Shown here: positions 1 to 7,950 of the stretch, one piece after another
Position numbering within the stretch: the stretch's first letter is position 1
Layout of the letters: every line of letters begins with the position of its first letter
Assembly (NCBI GenBank): GCA_963674625.2
Contig: CAXXXO010000004.1
Location: 558,001 to 622,000 of the forward strand
DNA from: JALHFZ01 sp963674625
GTDB taxonomy: Bacteria > Synergistota > Synergistia > Synergistales > Aminobacteriaceae
Reading direction: 5' to 3'
DNA length: 64,000 nt
Notes under the pieces: generated by a model
The model's input: only the letters and a program-made list of their open reading frames with translations
Database searches by the model: none
What the model was told of the DNA's origin: nothing
Position numbers and translations under genes: made by a program

Positions 1-2
1 TC

Positions 3-551
3 CTGGGACACCTTCTCTTCGTGGCGGTAATGTCCTATTTCATCTCCATGGAGATCGGCGCATGTCCGAAGCGACGGTACAACAACTTCTTCGGCGGTCT
101 GCTCCACGATCTTCCCGAAGTGCTGACCCGGGACATCATCTCTCCGGTGAAAAATTCCGTGAAAGGGCTTGACGACCTCATCAAGGAATATGAAAGGGAG
201 GCCATGGAGGAACGCATCCTTCCCCTTCTTCCTGCTTCCTGGCGGGAAGAGGTCCGGTATTTCACGGAGGAAGAGTTTTTCAATAAAATTCACTCTCCGG
301 GTACATCAGGGCCGGAGGTCCTGGGCGGGGACATATCACAGGAGCAGAATTGCGACGCCTTCAACCCCCTGGACGGACGGATCATCGAGGCATGCGACAA
401 GCTCGCCGCCTACATGGAGGCCGCCCTCTCCATCCGCCTCGGCCTTGCACCCGAGGCCCTCGTGGAGGGAAAGCGGAATCTCTATTCCCGCTTCGGCCGC
501 TCCTGCCTCTCGGGGTTCCCCATGGGGCAGCTCTTCGATTACTTCTGGTAG
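3..551 (+). CDS. HD-domain phosphohydrolase, 3' part
   Basis: The reading frame is open to the left edge, so the true start lies outside the window; about 182 residues are visible. It carries the HD signature GGLLHDLPEVLTRDI followed by an SPVK stretch, and a later EACDKLAAYMEA segment that can supply the distal metal-binding Asp. This pattern is typical of YfbR-like 5'-nucleotidase or related HD hydrolases, metal-dependent phosphatases acting on nucleotides. The exact substrate cannot be inferred. Its 3' end overlaps the convergent amidohydrolase gene by 13 bases. Confidence 0.8.
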   Translation: MGHLLFVAVMSYFISMEIGACPKRRYNNFFGGLLHDLPEVLTRDIISPVKNSVKGLDDLIKEYEREAMEERILPLLPASWREEVRYFTEEEFFNKIHSPGTSGPEVLGGDISQEQNCDAFNPLDGRIIEACDKLAAYMEAALSIRLGLAPEALVEGKRNLYSRFGRSCLSGFPMGQLFDYFW

Positions 552-1726
552 GGCTCTTCGAGGAATCTGAGGGCGGCTCCCGCCATCACCGCAGCACCGG
601 CGGGGAGGCAGCCTTCGTCCGGATCGAAGCAGGGGTTGTGGAGAGGGGCATTGTCCTTCCCCTCCGTGCCGGTTCCAAGCAAAAAATAGCAGCCGGGCAT
701 GTGCTGAAGGAAGAATGCGAAGTCATCCACTGCCATCCCGGGTTCCGTAAGTTCGACGGTTCTGTCCCCGCCGAGAAGATCCCTCGCGGCAAGCCGGACC
801 ATTTCAGTCATCCCTTCGTCATTTCTGAGAAGAGGATATCCTTCGGTGAAGGCGACCTCTCCCGCGGCTCCGAGGATGTCGGGGATATTCATCACCGTTC
901 TGCGGATCTTCGCCCTCAGGCTTTCCCGAACGTCTCCGTCAAGGGTCCGGAGGATGCCGGAAAAGTCCGCCCGCTCGGGAAGAATATTCCGGGCCTGCCC
1001 GGCTCTCAGGATGCCGATGGATAGCACCGCCCCCTTCGTAGGAGAGACCGTCCTCCCCACCAGTTCGTGAAGGGCGCCGATGACCTGACAGGCGAGGGCG
1101 ATGACGTCATGCCCCCGGTGCGGCTCCGCCCCGTGGGTTCCCTTTCCCCGGATCGAGCCGTCGAACATGTCCGAGGCCGCCCGGAAGACCCCCGAAGCCA
1201 CACCCACCGATCCTGCGGGCAGGGAGGGTTCGCAGTGAAGGGCGAAGGCCCCGTCTGGTGTGCCCTCGCCGAAGAGCCCGTCCTCTATCATGGGGAGAGC
1301 CCCTCCGGAGGTCTCCTCCGCCGGCTGAAAGACCAGAAGGACCCTGCCCGGAATCTCCTCTTTCCTTTTTGCGAGCCCCTCTGCGGCGCCGAGCAGGCAG
1401 GCCGTGTGGACGTCGTGGCCGCAGGCGTGCATGATGCCCGCCTTCCGGGACTTCCACGGAACGTCCGCCTCCTCCGCCAGGGGAAGGGCGTCCATATCCG
1501 CCCGGAGAAGGACAGTCCTGCCCGGCTTTCCCCCCTCGATGACCGCAGCGATGCCGCTTTTTGCCGCGAATTTCCAGGAAATTCCGAGGGAGGTAAGGGT
1601 TTCTGCCACTATCGCCCCGGTTTTCTCCAGGTCGAAATCCAGTTCCGGACACTCATGGAGCTTTCTCCGAAGCCCCGCGAGCTTTTTTTGCGAAAATTCC
1701 TCCGGCAGCAGATGATGATTTGTCAT
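539..1726 (-). CDS. M20-family amidohydrolase / aminoacylase-like peptidase
   Basis: A 395-residue protein of the M20D amidohydrolase type (hippurate, N-acyl-amino-acid or IAA-conjugate hydrolases). The metal site is visible as RADMDALPL (about residues 75-83) and ACGHDVHTA (101-109, with Cys102 and His104), followed by the QPAEE catalytic Glu motif and a later HCEP segment. No signal peptide, so it is probably cytosolic and releases amino acids from acylated forms, which would suit an amino-acid fermenter. The ATG at 1726 was chosen because AGGAGGTG lies just upstream; the open frame runs further but without a ribosome site. Family certain, substrate unknown. Confidence 0.9.
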   Translation of the reverse strand: MTNHHLLPEEFSQKKLAGLRRKLHECPELDFDLEKTGAIVAETLTSLGISWKFAAKSGIAAVIEGGKPGRTVLLRADMDALPLAEEADVPWKSRKAGIMHACGHDVHTACLLGAAEGLAKRKEEIPGRVLLVFQPAEETSGGALPMIEDGLFGEGTPDGAFALHCEPSLPAGSVGVASGVFRAASDMFDGSIRGKGTHGAEPHRGHDVIALACQVIGALHELVGRTVSPTKGAVLSIGILRAGQARNILPERADFSGILRTLDGDVRESLRAKIRRTVMNIPDILGAAGEVAFTEGYPLLRNDEGMTEMVRLAARDLLGGDRTVELTEPGMAVDDFAFFLQHMPGCYFLLGTGTEGKDNAPLHNPCFDPDEGCLPAGAAVMAGAALRFLEEPYQK

Positions 1727-1791
1727 TCCGCACCTCCTCTCAGCAATTCTACCGAAAAAACGGGAAAAAAGGACAAAAGGCAAACTCTTTG

Positions 1792-1820
1792 TTGCCCTCT
1801 TCCCGGGGGCAGGATACAAT
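1792..1820 (+). promoter_or_regulatory. Probable sigma-70 promoter for the selenothioredoxin-ccdA pair
   Basis: TTGCCC (1792-1797), a 17-base spacer and TACAAT (1815-1820), about 48 bases before the start codon at 1868. It lies in the divergent gap between the M20 gene and this operon. Confidence 0.5.
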
Positions 1821-1867
1821 ATATATCAGAAAAAGAATGTCCATTCCATTCCAGGGAGGAAAATAAA

Positions 1868-2248
1868 ATGATGATTTCAAGGCTCTTTCTCATATTAACG
1901 GCCCTTGCGGCCCTCCTGCTCCTTCCCTTTCCGGGGAACGCAGCCGAGGGGGAAGGAAAATATACCCTCCTCGAACTCATGTCCCCCGGCTGACCCGCCT
2001 GCACAGAGATGTCCAAAGTTTTGGACGAATTCAGTGAAAAACACGGCGACGTCATCGAAGTCAAGGTTCTGAACGCCCGGGAGAACCCGGATATGTCCCG
2101 GCTCTACCAGGTCAGGTATGTCCCCACCCTCGTCTTCCTCGACAAGGAGGGGAAAATGCTCGACAAGCGGGTCGGCTATATGCCCCTCGATGCCCTGGAG
2201 AAGCACTGGGTCAGTCTCGGGTGCGAACTGCCCGGAGTCGAGAAGTAA
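1868..2248 (+). CDS. Exported thioredoxin-like selenoprotein with UPAC active site
   Basis: A 126-residue thioredoxin-fold protein if the in-frame TGA at 1991-1993 is read as selenocysteine (residue 42). The frame before it encodes a signal peptide (residues 1-26) and LLELMSPG. The frame after it continues PACTEM and a thioredoxin C-terminal half with the cis-Pro loop VPTLVFLDKEGK. Sec falls exactly where thioredoxins have the first Cys of CxxC (UPAC here). A hairpin at 2011-2026 starts 17 bases after the TGA and fits a bacterial SECIS. GGGAGG precedes the ATG. The ccdA gene follows nine bases later, which suggests a reductant-supplied disulfide reductase in the cell envelope. The alternative, a nonsense-mutated pseudogene, is unlikely because both halves are well preserved. 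Confidence 0.85.
2011..2026 (+). promoter_or_regulatory. Candidate bacterial SECIS hairpin
   Basis: GTCCA/TGGAC closes the hexaloop AAGTTT, which contains a GU pair as in the E. coli fdhF SECIS loop. It lies inside the coding sequence 17 bases downstream of the TGA at 1991. Position and shape fit SelB recruitment; this is inference from sequence only. Confidence 0.6.
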
Positions 2249-2257
2249 GGTCGCCTC

Positions 2258-2965
2258 ATGGGCGGCCTCTACGATTTTCTCTACGGCGTCTTTCACGGAA
2301 ACGGTGCGGCGGCCTTTGCCGCCGTCTACGCCTGGGGTATTCTGGGGATGATCCTCAGCCCCTGCAGCATCGCCACCATCCCTCTTGTCGTCGGCTACGT
2401 GGGAAATTCGGATGCCCCCGACCTCTGGACGGCCTTTCGGATTTCCCTCGTCTTCTCCCTCGGGGTCTTCGTGAATCTCGCCTTCCTCGGCGGCCTGCTC
2501 ACCTCCGCAGGGGTTTTCCTCGGAGGGATCGACCGGTACACGAACTACATCGTGGCCGCGGCCTTCGCGGTCTTCGGCCTTCATCTGATGGGGATCATCA
2601 GCCTTCCCTGGTTTCGGGGAGGATCCGGCCCGACGACAAAATATACGGGCCTCAAGGGTGCCCTCGTCCTGGGAATTCTTTCGGGCTTCGCCCTCGGCCC
2701 GTGCAGCTTCGCCTACTCGGCTCCGGTGATCTTTCTCGCCATATCCACCGCCGCGTCGAACCTGGGCCGGGCTCTTCTCCTGGTTGCCGCCTACGGAGCG
2801 GGACAGAGCACCGTCATCGTTGCAGCCGGAAGCGCCACCGAGGCCTTCTCCCGCCTCTTCCCCTCGGGGGGGAAAGGAAGCTGGTCCCTCTGGCTGGGCA
2901 GGATCAGCGGCCTTCTTCTGCTTGTCGCCGCCGGATATCTCATCTACAACGCTCCGACCTACTGA
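2258..2965 (+). CDS. ccdA: CcdA/DsbD-type transmembrane thiol-disulfide carrier
   Basis: A 235-residue polytopic protein with about six hydrophobic segments and the two family cysteines in LSPCSIATIP (Cys36) and LGPCSFAYSAP (Cys149). CcdA proteins move electrons from cytosolic thioredoxin across the membrane to periplasmic thioredoxin-like proteins. It lies directly behind the signal-peptide-bearing UPAC thioredoxin, so it most likely keeps that protein reduced. No cytochrome c assembly genes are nearby, so a role in general or detoxification redox chemistry is more likely than cytochrome maturation. It ends before a strong terminator. Confidence 0.9.
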   Translation: MGGLYDFLYGVFHGNGAAAFAAVYAWGILGMILSPCSIATIPLVVGYVGNSDAPDLWTAFRISLVFSLGVFVNLAFLGGLLTSAGVFLGGIDRYTNYIVAAAFAVFGLHLMGIISLPWFRGGSGPTTKYTGLKGALVLGILSGFALGPCSFAYSAPVIFLAISTAASNLGRALLLVAAYGAGQSTVIVAAGSATEAFSRLFPSGGKGSWSLWLGRISGLLLLVAAGYLIYNAPTY

Positions 2966-2991
2966 ATTTTCGCTGAACCTCATGACTGCGC

Positions 2992-3020
2992 AGTGCCCTC
3001 CCTTTCGGGAGGGCACTTTT
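2992..3020 (+). terminator. Rho-independent terminator after ccdA
   Basis: AGTGCCCTCCC and GGGAGGGCACT form an 11-bp perfect stem with a TTTC loop, followed by a short T run. Confidence 0.85.
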
Positions 3021-3080
3021 ACCAGCTCTTAGTGTAAAATAAACGAAGGAATTCATTCCATCATCTCGGGAGGGATATTC

Positions 3081-3632
3081 ATGGTGACACTGTTCGTGCT
3101 TCTTGCGCTCATAGCCCTCGTTGTCTTCTGGGCCATCTCCATCTACAACAGGCTCATCCGGATGTACAACCTGAAAAACGAGGCCTGGAGCGGCATCGAC
3201 GTCCAGCTCAAGCGGCGTTTCGACCTCGTGCCGAATCTTATCGAGGCGGTGAAGGGGTATGCCGCCCACGAGAAGGAGGTCTTTCTGCGGGTCACGGAGG
3301 CCCGGGCGGCGGTGAGCCGGTCCCAGACGGTGGCCGAACGGGCGGAGTCGGAGAATATGCTGACCGGGGCTCTCAAATCCCTCTTCGCCGTGGCGGAGAA
3401 CTACCCCACCCTCCAGGCGAGCACGAACTTCCTTCAGCTACAGGAGCAGCTCGGCTCCCTGGAAAACGACATCCAGATGTCGAGACGGTACTACAACGGC
3501 GCGGCCCGGGATTACAACATCGCCATCGCCACCTTCCCGGCGGTGCTGATCGCCCAGAAATTCGGCTACGAAAAAGCTGACTACTTCGAGGCTGTGGAGG
3601 AAGAGCGGGCAGCGCCGAAAGTAGCCTTTTGA
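3081..3632 (+). CDS. lemA: LemA family protein
   Basis: A 183-residue LemA protein: an N-terminal membrane anchor (about residues 3-23), then YNRLIRMYN, LKRRFDLVPNLIEAVKGYA and a mostly helical body ending in FGYEKADYFE. LemA proteins are membrane-anchored with most of the chain probably outside the cytoplasm, and their biochemical role is unsettled. The pairing with the DUF2207 gene 26 bases downstream is common in bacteria and suggests a joint envelope function. A ribosome site (GGGAGGG) precedes the ATG. Confidence 0.92.
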   Translation: MVTLFVLLALIALVVFWAISIYNRLIRMYNLKNEAWSGIDVQLKRRFDLVPNLIEAVKGYAAHEKEVFLRVTEARAAVSRSQTVAERAESENMLTGALKSLFAVAENYPTLQASTNFLQLQEQLGSLENDIQMSRRYYNGAARDYNIAIATFPAVLIAQKFGYEKADYFEAVEEERAAPKVAF

Positions 3633-3658
3633 CGCCCTCGTGACGGAGACTGCAGCCC

Positions 3659-5605
3659 ATGAGATCTTTCGGAAAATTTTTCGCGCCTCTTTTCCTGGTT
3701 TTTGCCCTCTTCGCGGCCCCCGCCAGTGGAGCGGAGGTCATTCTGAACTTCGCCTCCACTGCGGAGGTGAAGGAGGACTCCACCCTTCTCGTGCGGGAGG
3801 ACATCACCGTCCGGGCGGAAGGCAACGAGATACGCAGGGGGATCTACCGTGACTTCCCCACGATATACACCGCCCCGTCGGGGAAAGGCGTCACGGTGGG
3901 GTTCTCGGTAAAAGAAACCCTGCTCGACGGCGAAAAAGTCCCCTTTTCCACCGAATCCCTCTCCAACGGCGTCCGGGTGAAAATCGGAGATCCGAAGTCC
4001 ACAGTTCCCCCGGGAGTGCACACCTATTCCATTTATTACTCAACGACGGGGCAGATCGGCTTCTTCGAGGATCACGACGAACTCTACTGGAACGTCACGG
4101 GAAACGGCTGGATCTTCCCCATCGAAAATGCTGTCTTCTCCCTTTCCCTTCCAAAGGGGACCCCTTTCAATTCAGTGGACGTCTACACGGGAGTTCAGGG
4201 GGCGAAAGGGCGTGATGCCCGGGTTCTTCCCGACAGAACGGCGAAGACTACGGCTCCTCTCGCCCCGGGTGAAGGCTTCACCGTGGCCTACACCTGGCCG
4301 AAGGGAATTGTCACCCCTCCGAAGCCCCCGCTGCGCTACGCTTTTTTCTCCCGCTACGGACACCTCTTTTTCTGGGGGGCTCCCCTGCTCCTTCTCGCCT
4401 ACTACATCGCCATCTGGCTTCGCTGGGGCAAGGATCCACCGAAGCGCTCCGTCATCCCTCTCTTCGCCCCTTTGGAGGGACACAGCCCCGGCTTTCTCCG
4501 CTACGTACGGCGGATGGCGATGGACAACACCTGCTTCACCGCCGAGATTCTCAACCTCGCAGTGAAGGGGTTCATCACCATAGAAGAGATGAGCCTCGAG
4601 GAGGCCATGCAGCGGCTCGGGCAGATCGGAGAGTCGGGACTGGTCAAGGGGATGATGTCCCTTGCCTCGAAGCTGGCGGGAAAACGGTACTCCCTCCGTC
4701 TCGAACGGAACCGCCTTCGTGAAAAGTCGGCCTCGAAGGAAGAGGCTCTTCTTATCTCCAACCTCTTTGCAGAGTCCCGGGACGAACTGCTTCTGCAGCA
4801 GGGCAACCACGCAATCCTTCAGGCTGCCCGGTCACAGCTTCAAGCATCCTACAAGAAGGAAGCGAGACCCCTCTTCTCGAAAAACACCTTTCCCTGGCTT
4901 GTGGGCTTCCTGATCCCTGCTGCAGCATGGCTTCTGCTGGCTTGGGGAGGGCAGGTGGAAATAGCCGTTCTCTCCGCGGGGGCAACAGTCGGCCTGCTGG
5001 CGACGGGGGGAATTTTCTTCGCTGTGTGGCGGACTCTTCGGGAAAGAGGGCGGTTTTTCCGTAAACTTCTGGGGCTCCTCATCCCTGTCTTCATCTCGGC
5101 AGGCGTCGCAGGGATTTTTCTTTTCGGACTCACGGAGGCAAAGTTCTCCATGCTCGTCCCGCCCTTTATGATTGCGGGGCTCGTGATCCTCTTCCGCAGT
5201 CTTATGACCGTCCGCACCGTCCGGGGAAACGAAGTCCTTCTCGAGGCGGAGGGGCTCGCTCTTTACATGAATACGGCAGAGCGGCACCGGCTCGAGATGT
5301 TCAACCCGCCGGAGGAGACCCCCGAGGTCTTCGAAAGGCTGCTCCCCTACGCCTTCGCCCTCGACACGGCGGAGACCTGGGCGAACCGTTTCGAGGATGT
5401 GCTGCGGCAGAAGGAATACTCCCCCGGCTGGTACTCCGGCAGCTCCATGGCGGCCTTCTACACGGGAAGCGCCGTGGCTGCCATGACATCCTCCATGGCG
5501 GCCTCGATCTCCTCGGCCTCCGCATCCCCCGGCTCCTCGAGCGGCAGCGGCGGGGGCGGCTCATCAGGAGGAGGAGGAGGCGGCGGAGGAGGGGGCGGCT
5601 GGTAG
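3659..5605 (+). CDS. DUF2207 membrane protein with Gly-rich tail
   Basis: 648 residues: signal peptide (1-24), an extracytoplasmic DUF2207 beta domain (about 25-210), a membrane segment near 225-250, a cytosolic winged-helix-like region, then membrane helices around 415-510 and a final domain. The last roughly 30 residues are a serine- and glycine-rich low-complexity tail ending in a run of glycines and Trp. Function is unknown for the family; it repeatedly travels with lemA as here. It is the last gene of this plus-strand unit, ending at a very long hairpin. Confidence 0.88.
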   Translation: MRSFGKFFAPLFLVFALFAAPASGAEVILNFASTAEVKEDSTLLVREDITVRAEGNEIRRGIYRDFPTIYTAPSGKGVTVGFSVKETLLDGEKVPFSTESLSNGVRVKIGDPKSTVPPGVHTYSIYYSTTGQIGFFEDHDELYWNVTGNGWIFPIENAVFSLSLPKGTPFNSVDVYTGVQGAKGRDARVLPDRTAKTTAPLAPGEGFTVAYTWPKGIVTPPKPPLRYAFFSRYGHLFFWGAPLLLLAYYIAIWLRWGKDPPKRSVIPLFAPLEGHSPGFLRYVRRMAMDNTCFTAEILNLAVKGFITIEEMSLEEAMQRLGQIGESGLVKGMMSLASKLAGKRYSLRLERNRLREKSASKEEALLISNLFAESRDELLLQQGNHAILQAARSQLQASYKKEARPLFSKNTFPWLVGFLIPAAAWLLLAWGGQVEIAVLSAGATVGLLATGGIFFAVWRTLRERGRFFRKLLGLLIPVFISAGVAGIFLFGLTEAKFSMLVPPFMIAGLVILFRSLMTVRTVRGNEVLLEAEGLALYMNTAERHRLEMFNPPEETPEVFERLLPYAFALDTAETWANRFEDVLRQKEYSPGWYSGSSMAAFYTGSAVAAMTSSMAASISSASASPGSSSGSGGGGSSGGGGGGGGGGGW

Positions 5606-5633
5606 AAAACCGATCCGGCCCCGGAACAGAATT

Positions 5634-5694
5634 TTTTGATCGCAGCAGAAGGGGGCGTTTCCGTCGGAAACGCCCCCTTCTGCTGCGATCAAAA
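5634..5694. terminator. 29-bp perfect hairpin, bidirectional terminator
   Basis: Arms 5634-5662 and 5666-5694 are perfectly complementary around a GTC loop, with T-rich and A-rich outer ends giving a U tract in both directions. It separates the convergent DUF2207 (+) and chagasin-like (-) genes. Confidence 0.85.
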
Positions 5695-5710
5695 GCAACC
5701 AGGGAATAAC

Positions 5711-6331
5711 TTACCGTACCATCAGGGAGAGCACATGATAGGCAGCGGGAGATTTGCCCTTTTCCCAGGGACGCTGGTACCCCATGATGACATTGGCGAT
5801 CCCCTTCCGTTCTCCTTCGAAGGTCCACAGTTCCCATCCCCCGCGGCCGGTCGTCCCTGCCGCTGCAGCGGTGGGAGCCTCCATGGAATTTCTGCTGAGT
5901 CGGGCGCCTGTCGGGCGTCCGGAGGAGAGGATCGTCCAGCCGTAGCCCGTTGAGGGGTTGGATGGAATACGCACGGTATAGGTTTTGCCCTCGCCGGTGG
6001 AAGCGAGCTCGAGGGAGAGGAAGAGGTCGCCGTCCTTGGGAAAGCGGAGTCCGTCAATCCGCAGGTCAGCAGCTCTTTTTCCCTTCCAGCGGACAGCGAA
6101 GACAGAGCCCGGGACCATGCCGCTCACGACGAAATTGCCGTTTATGTCCGTAACGGCCCTTCTGACGACCCGGCCGTCCCAGATGTTCAGAGGCAGCCCC
6201 ACGTACCCTCTTCCATCCATAGTCAGGACAACTCCCCGAATGTTCCCTCCTGCGGGAGCGGCGGCGGTACCTTCAACCGGAGCGAGGCAGAGCAATGAAG
6301 CCGTGAGACATAAAAGAGCGAGCAAACGCAT
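5711..6331 (-). CDS. Secreted chagasin-like (I42) protease-inhibitor domain protein
   Basis: 206 residues: signal peptide (1-24), a short carboxypeptidase-regulatory-like beta region (about 30-110) and a C-terminal chagasin/I42-type domain. The three inhibitor loops can be recognised: NPSTGYGW, the GRGGWELWTF stretch and the YQRPWEKG loop. Chagasin-family proteins inhibit papain-like cysteine proteases. GGAGAGG lies upstream of the ATG. The fusion of a CarboxypepD_reg-like module with I42 is a little unusual. The presence of the domain is fairly clear; inhibition of any particular protease is inference. Confidence 0.75.
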   Translation of the reverse strand: MRLLALLCLTASLLCLAPVEGTAAAPAGGNIRGVVLTMDGRGYVGLPLNIWDGRVVRRAVTDINGNFVVSGMVPGSVFAVRWKGKRAADLRIDGLRFPKDGDLFLSLELASTGEGKTYTVRIPSNPSTGYGWTILSSGRPTGARLSRNSMEAPTAAAAGTTGRGGWELWTFEGERKGIANVIMGYQRPWEKGKSPAAYHVLSLMVR

Positions 6332-6423
6332 GAACTATCCTCTCCTTCCCGTATACCTACGGTCTTTCTCTACTAATCTGATAATATACACATTCCCGGG
6401 GAAAAAATCCATATACAAAAAAA

Positions 6424-6444
6424 GGAGGGGAAAAATCCCCTCCC
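6424..6444 (-). terminator. Terminator of the structured RNA
   Basis: On the minus strand GGGAGGGG and CCCCTCC pair around ATTTTT and are followed by seven T residues. It sits seven bases after the closing helix of the RNA. Confidence 0.8.
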
Positions 6445-6659
6445 GTTTTTTTCGGGTTATTCCGGACGGTTGTGCTGACATTGGGTCAAACAACCAACTC
6501 CTTGAGTTTCTTTGTACCGTGCATTTTTTTCTGTTCTTTGTACTCTTCCGTTGCCATGAAATGGTTCTTCTGACTGTCTTTGGATCTATGGTCAACGTTC
6601 GGTTTTTCCTGACTGATTGGTTCTTTTGATTCTTTTTGTAGCCCGTCCGGATAACCCGT
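6424..6659 (-). ncRNA. Free-standing structured RNA of unknown family
   Basis: A transcript of about 235 nt is predicted on the minus strand from about 6659. The strong promoter at 6666-6694 points straight at its 5' end and a rho-independent terminator ends it. Its two ends pair: CGGGTTAT and CCGGACGG (6643-6658, read in reverse complement) match CCGTCCGG and ATAACCCG (6453-6469) over 16 bp with one bulged A. Inside are short hairpins: GGUUGU/ACAACC with UGAC/GUCA, AACUC/GAGUU, GUAC/GUAC and CCAU/AUGG, joined by A-rich linkers. This layout fits a multi-helix ncRNA and not an mRNA. It lacks the landmarks of tmRNA, RNase P, SRP and 6S RNA that I know. Confidence 0.7.
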
Positions 6660-6665
6660 GGCTAC

Positions 6666-6694
6666 ATTATACCCTGCGGCCCCGGCAGCCGCAA
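6666..6694 (-). promoter_or_regulatory. Strong sigma-70 promoter of the structured RNA
   Basis: On the minus strand TTGCGG, a 17-base spacer and a perfect TATAAT (6666-6671). The expected start, six or seven bases on, coincides with the first base of the closing helix of the RNA. Confidence 0.75.
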
Positions 6695-6720
6695 GGGAAA
6701 GGAAAGCCCGCCAGGGGGAT

Positions 6721-7791
6721 TTATCCGAGATTATCCAGAGAGTTCTCCGAATTGCTTTGATATTCTGTGATATCTGCCCTATCTTCGGGATTCTCAAAGA
6801 GAAGCTCCTGCTGGACTCCTTCCCCCGGGCCGCACTCGAGGCCGAGAAGGCATTTCATTCTTCGGGCATTTTTTACTGCGTAATCCCGGTAGCAGTTGTT
6901 GAAAAGGACATAGACCCTTCCCGCCCGCTCCGCTCCTTCCCGAATTGCGCCCTGCCAGGAAAGCAGTTCCGGGTCGGAGTAAAAATACCGGAATTTTTCC
7001 GCCACGGAGACGTTTTTTTTCGTCCAGGCGTCCCTGTTTCTTCCGTGGAGCCTGATCACGGCCCCCCAGGTTGCCGTGACAGGTGCATCCCTTCCCACGG
7101 TCCAGGTAAGATCCGGTTCGTCCACCGCCACATAGGCCATGTTTGCCTGCTTCAGCAGGGAGAGAAAAGACCCGCGGTTCTCCGGCTGCAGCCAGGAGCT
7201 GTTGCGCACTTCGACGGCGGTCCGGAAGGGCGGCGTGACCTCGGCCACCCTTTCGAGGTAGCGCATCATGACCGATGAGAAGGCGGCCTTCGGAGGAAGC
7301 TGAAAGAGAAGATACCCCATGCGGTCCATCTGCCGGAGAGGAGCGAGGGCTGCTGTAAACCGTTTCCAGAGCAGGGGACGGAGGGCGGGGGAAAGGGCGG
7401 AGAAATCGAGCCTTCCCGATTCGGGGCGGTGCACCTCGGAGCGGATATCCGCTGGAAGGGTTTCATAACGGACAGAATGCCAGGTGAAAAGGCCCCAGGC
7501 CTTCACGTTGAAGAGAAAACCGGGAGGAGTGCGGGCCGCCCAGCGGTAGACCGTCCCCTGGTCGGGCATGGCGTAGAAGGTGCTGTCGGCTTCCACGGTG
7601 TCGAACTGGCGGGCGTAATAGGAGAGCCGGGCTGCCGGAGACCGGGCGCTCCGGGGATACCAGCCGCTGGAAGTGAGGCTTCTGTCCGACCATGAACAGG
7701 TGCCTATCCGTATGCTGCCGCCCGATCTTTCTTCGTCCCCGCCGGCCGGGGCGTCCTGAGCGGAAGAGGAAATAGATTTGTGTTCTTCCAT
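6721..7791 (-). CDS. DUF72 (YecE-like) protein
   Basis: A 356-residue DUF72 TIM-barrel protein: IGTCSWSDRSL near residue 28, FDTVEADSTFYAMP, FNVKAWGLFTWH, and the C-terminal YVLFNNCYRDYAVKNA signature. The family's function is unknown; it resembles xylose-isomerase-like barrels. The ATG at 7791 follows AAGGAGGG; the open frame upstream has no ribosome site and would cross the typA promoter region. It is divergent from typA and ends just upstream of the promoter for the structured RNA. Confidence 0.88.
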   Translation of the reverse strand: MEEHKSISSSAQDAPAGGDEERSGGSIRIGTCSWSDRSLTSSGWYPRSARSPAARLSYYARQFDTVEADSTFYAMPDQGTVYRWAARTPPGFLFNVKAWGLFTWHSVRYETLPADIRSEVHRPESGRLDFSALSPALRPLLWKRFTAALAPLRQMDRMGYLLFQLPPKAAFSSVMMRYLERVAEVTPPFRTAVEVRNSSWLQPENRGSFLSLLKQANMAYVAVDEPDLTWTVGRDAPVTATWGAVIRLHGRNRDAWTKKNVSVAEKFRYFYSDPELLSWQGAIREGAERAGRVYVLFNNCYRDYAVKNARRMKCLLGLECGPGEGVQQELLFENPEDRADITEYQSNSENSLDNLG

Positions 7792-7950
7792 GAAAAGCTC
7801 CCTCCTTGTCTTCGCTCCTTCCGTTCCGGTTCCCCAGTATTCCGCTGCATCGGGCAAATTGCCCTTGTGTTTCAAATCCCCACGGAGTATTATAGTTTGC
7901 TTGCAGAGAAAAATTCCACATTTTATGCTGCACCGGAGGCTCAACTGTTA

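Noticed and set aside
1868..2248. Thioredoxin gene as a nonsense pseudogene
   Set aside because: Both sides of the TGA are intact, it stands at the active-site Cys position and a SECIS-like hairpin follows; Sec is the simpler reading.
6486..6557. Short minus-strand reading frame (23 codons, MATEEYKEQ...) inside the structured RNA
   Set aside because: No ribosome site before its ATG, and its bases are used by the RNA's internal hairpins; the promoter-to-terminator fold explains the region better.
6424..6659. Structured RNA as tmRNA, 6S RNA, SRP RNA or RNase P RNA
   Set aside because: It has no tRNA-like CCA end, no 6S-like single long hairpin, no SRP GGAAG/tetraloop domain and no RNase P core motifs that I could find.
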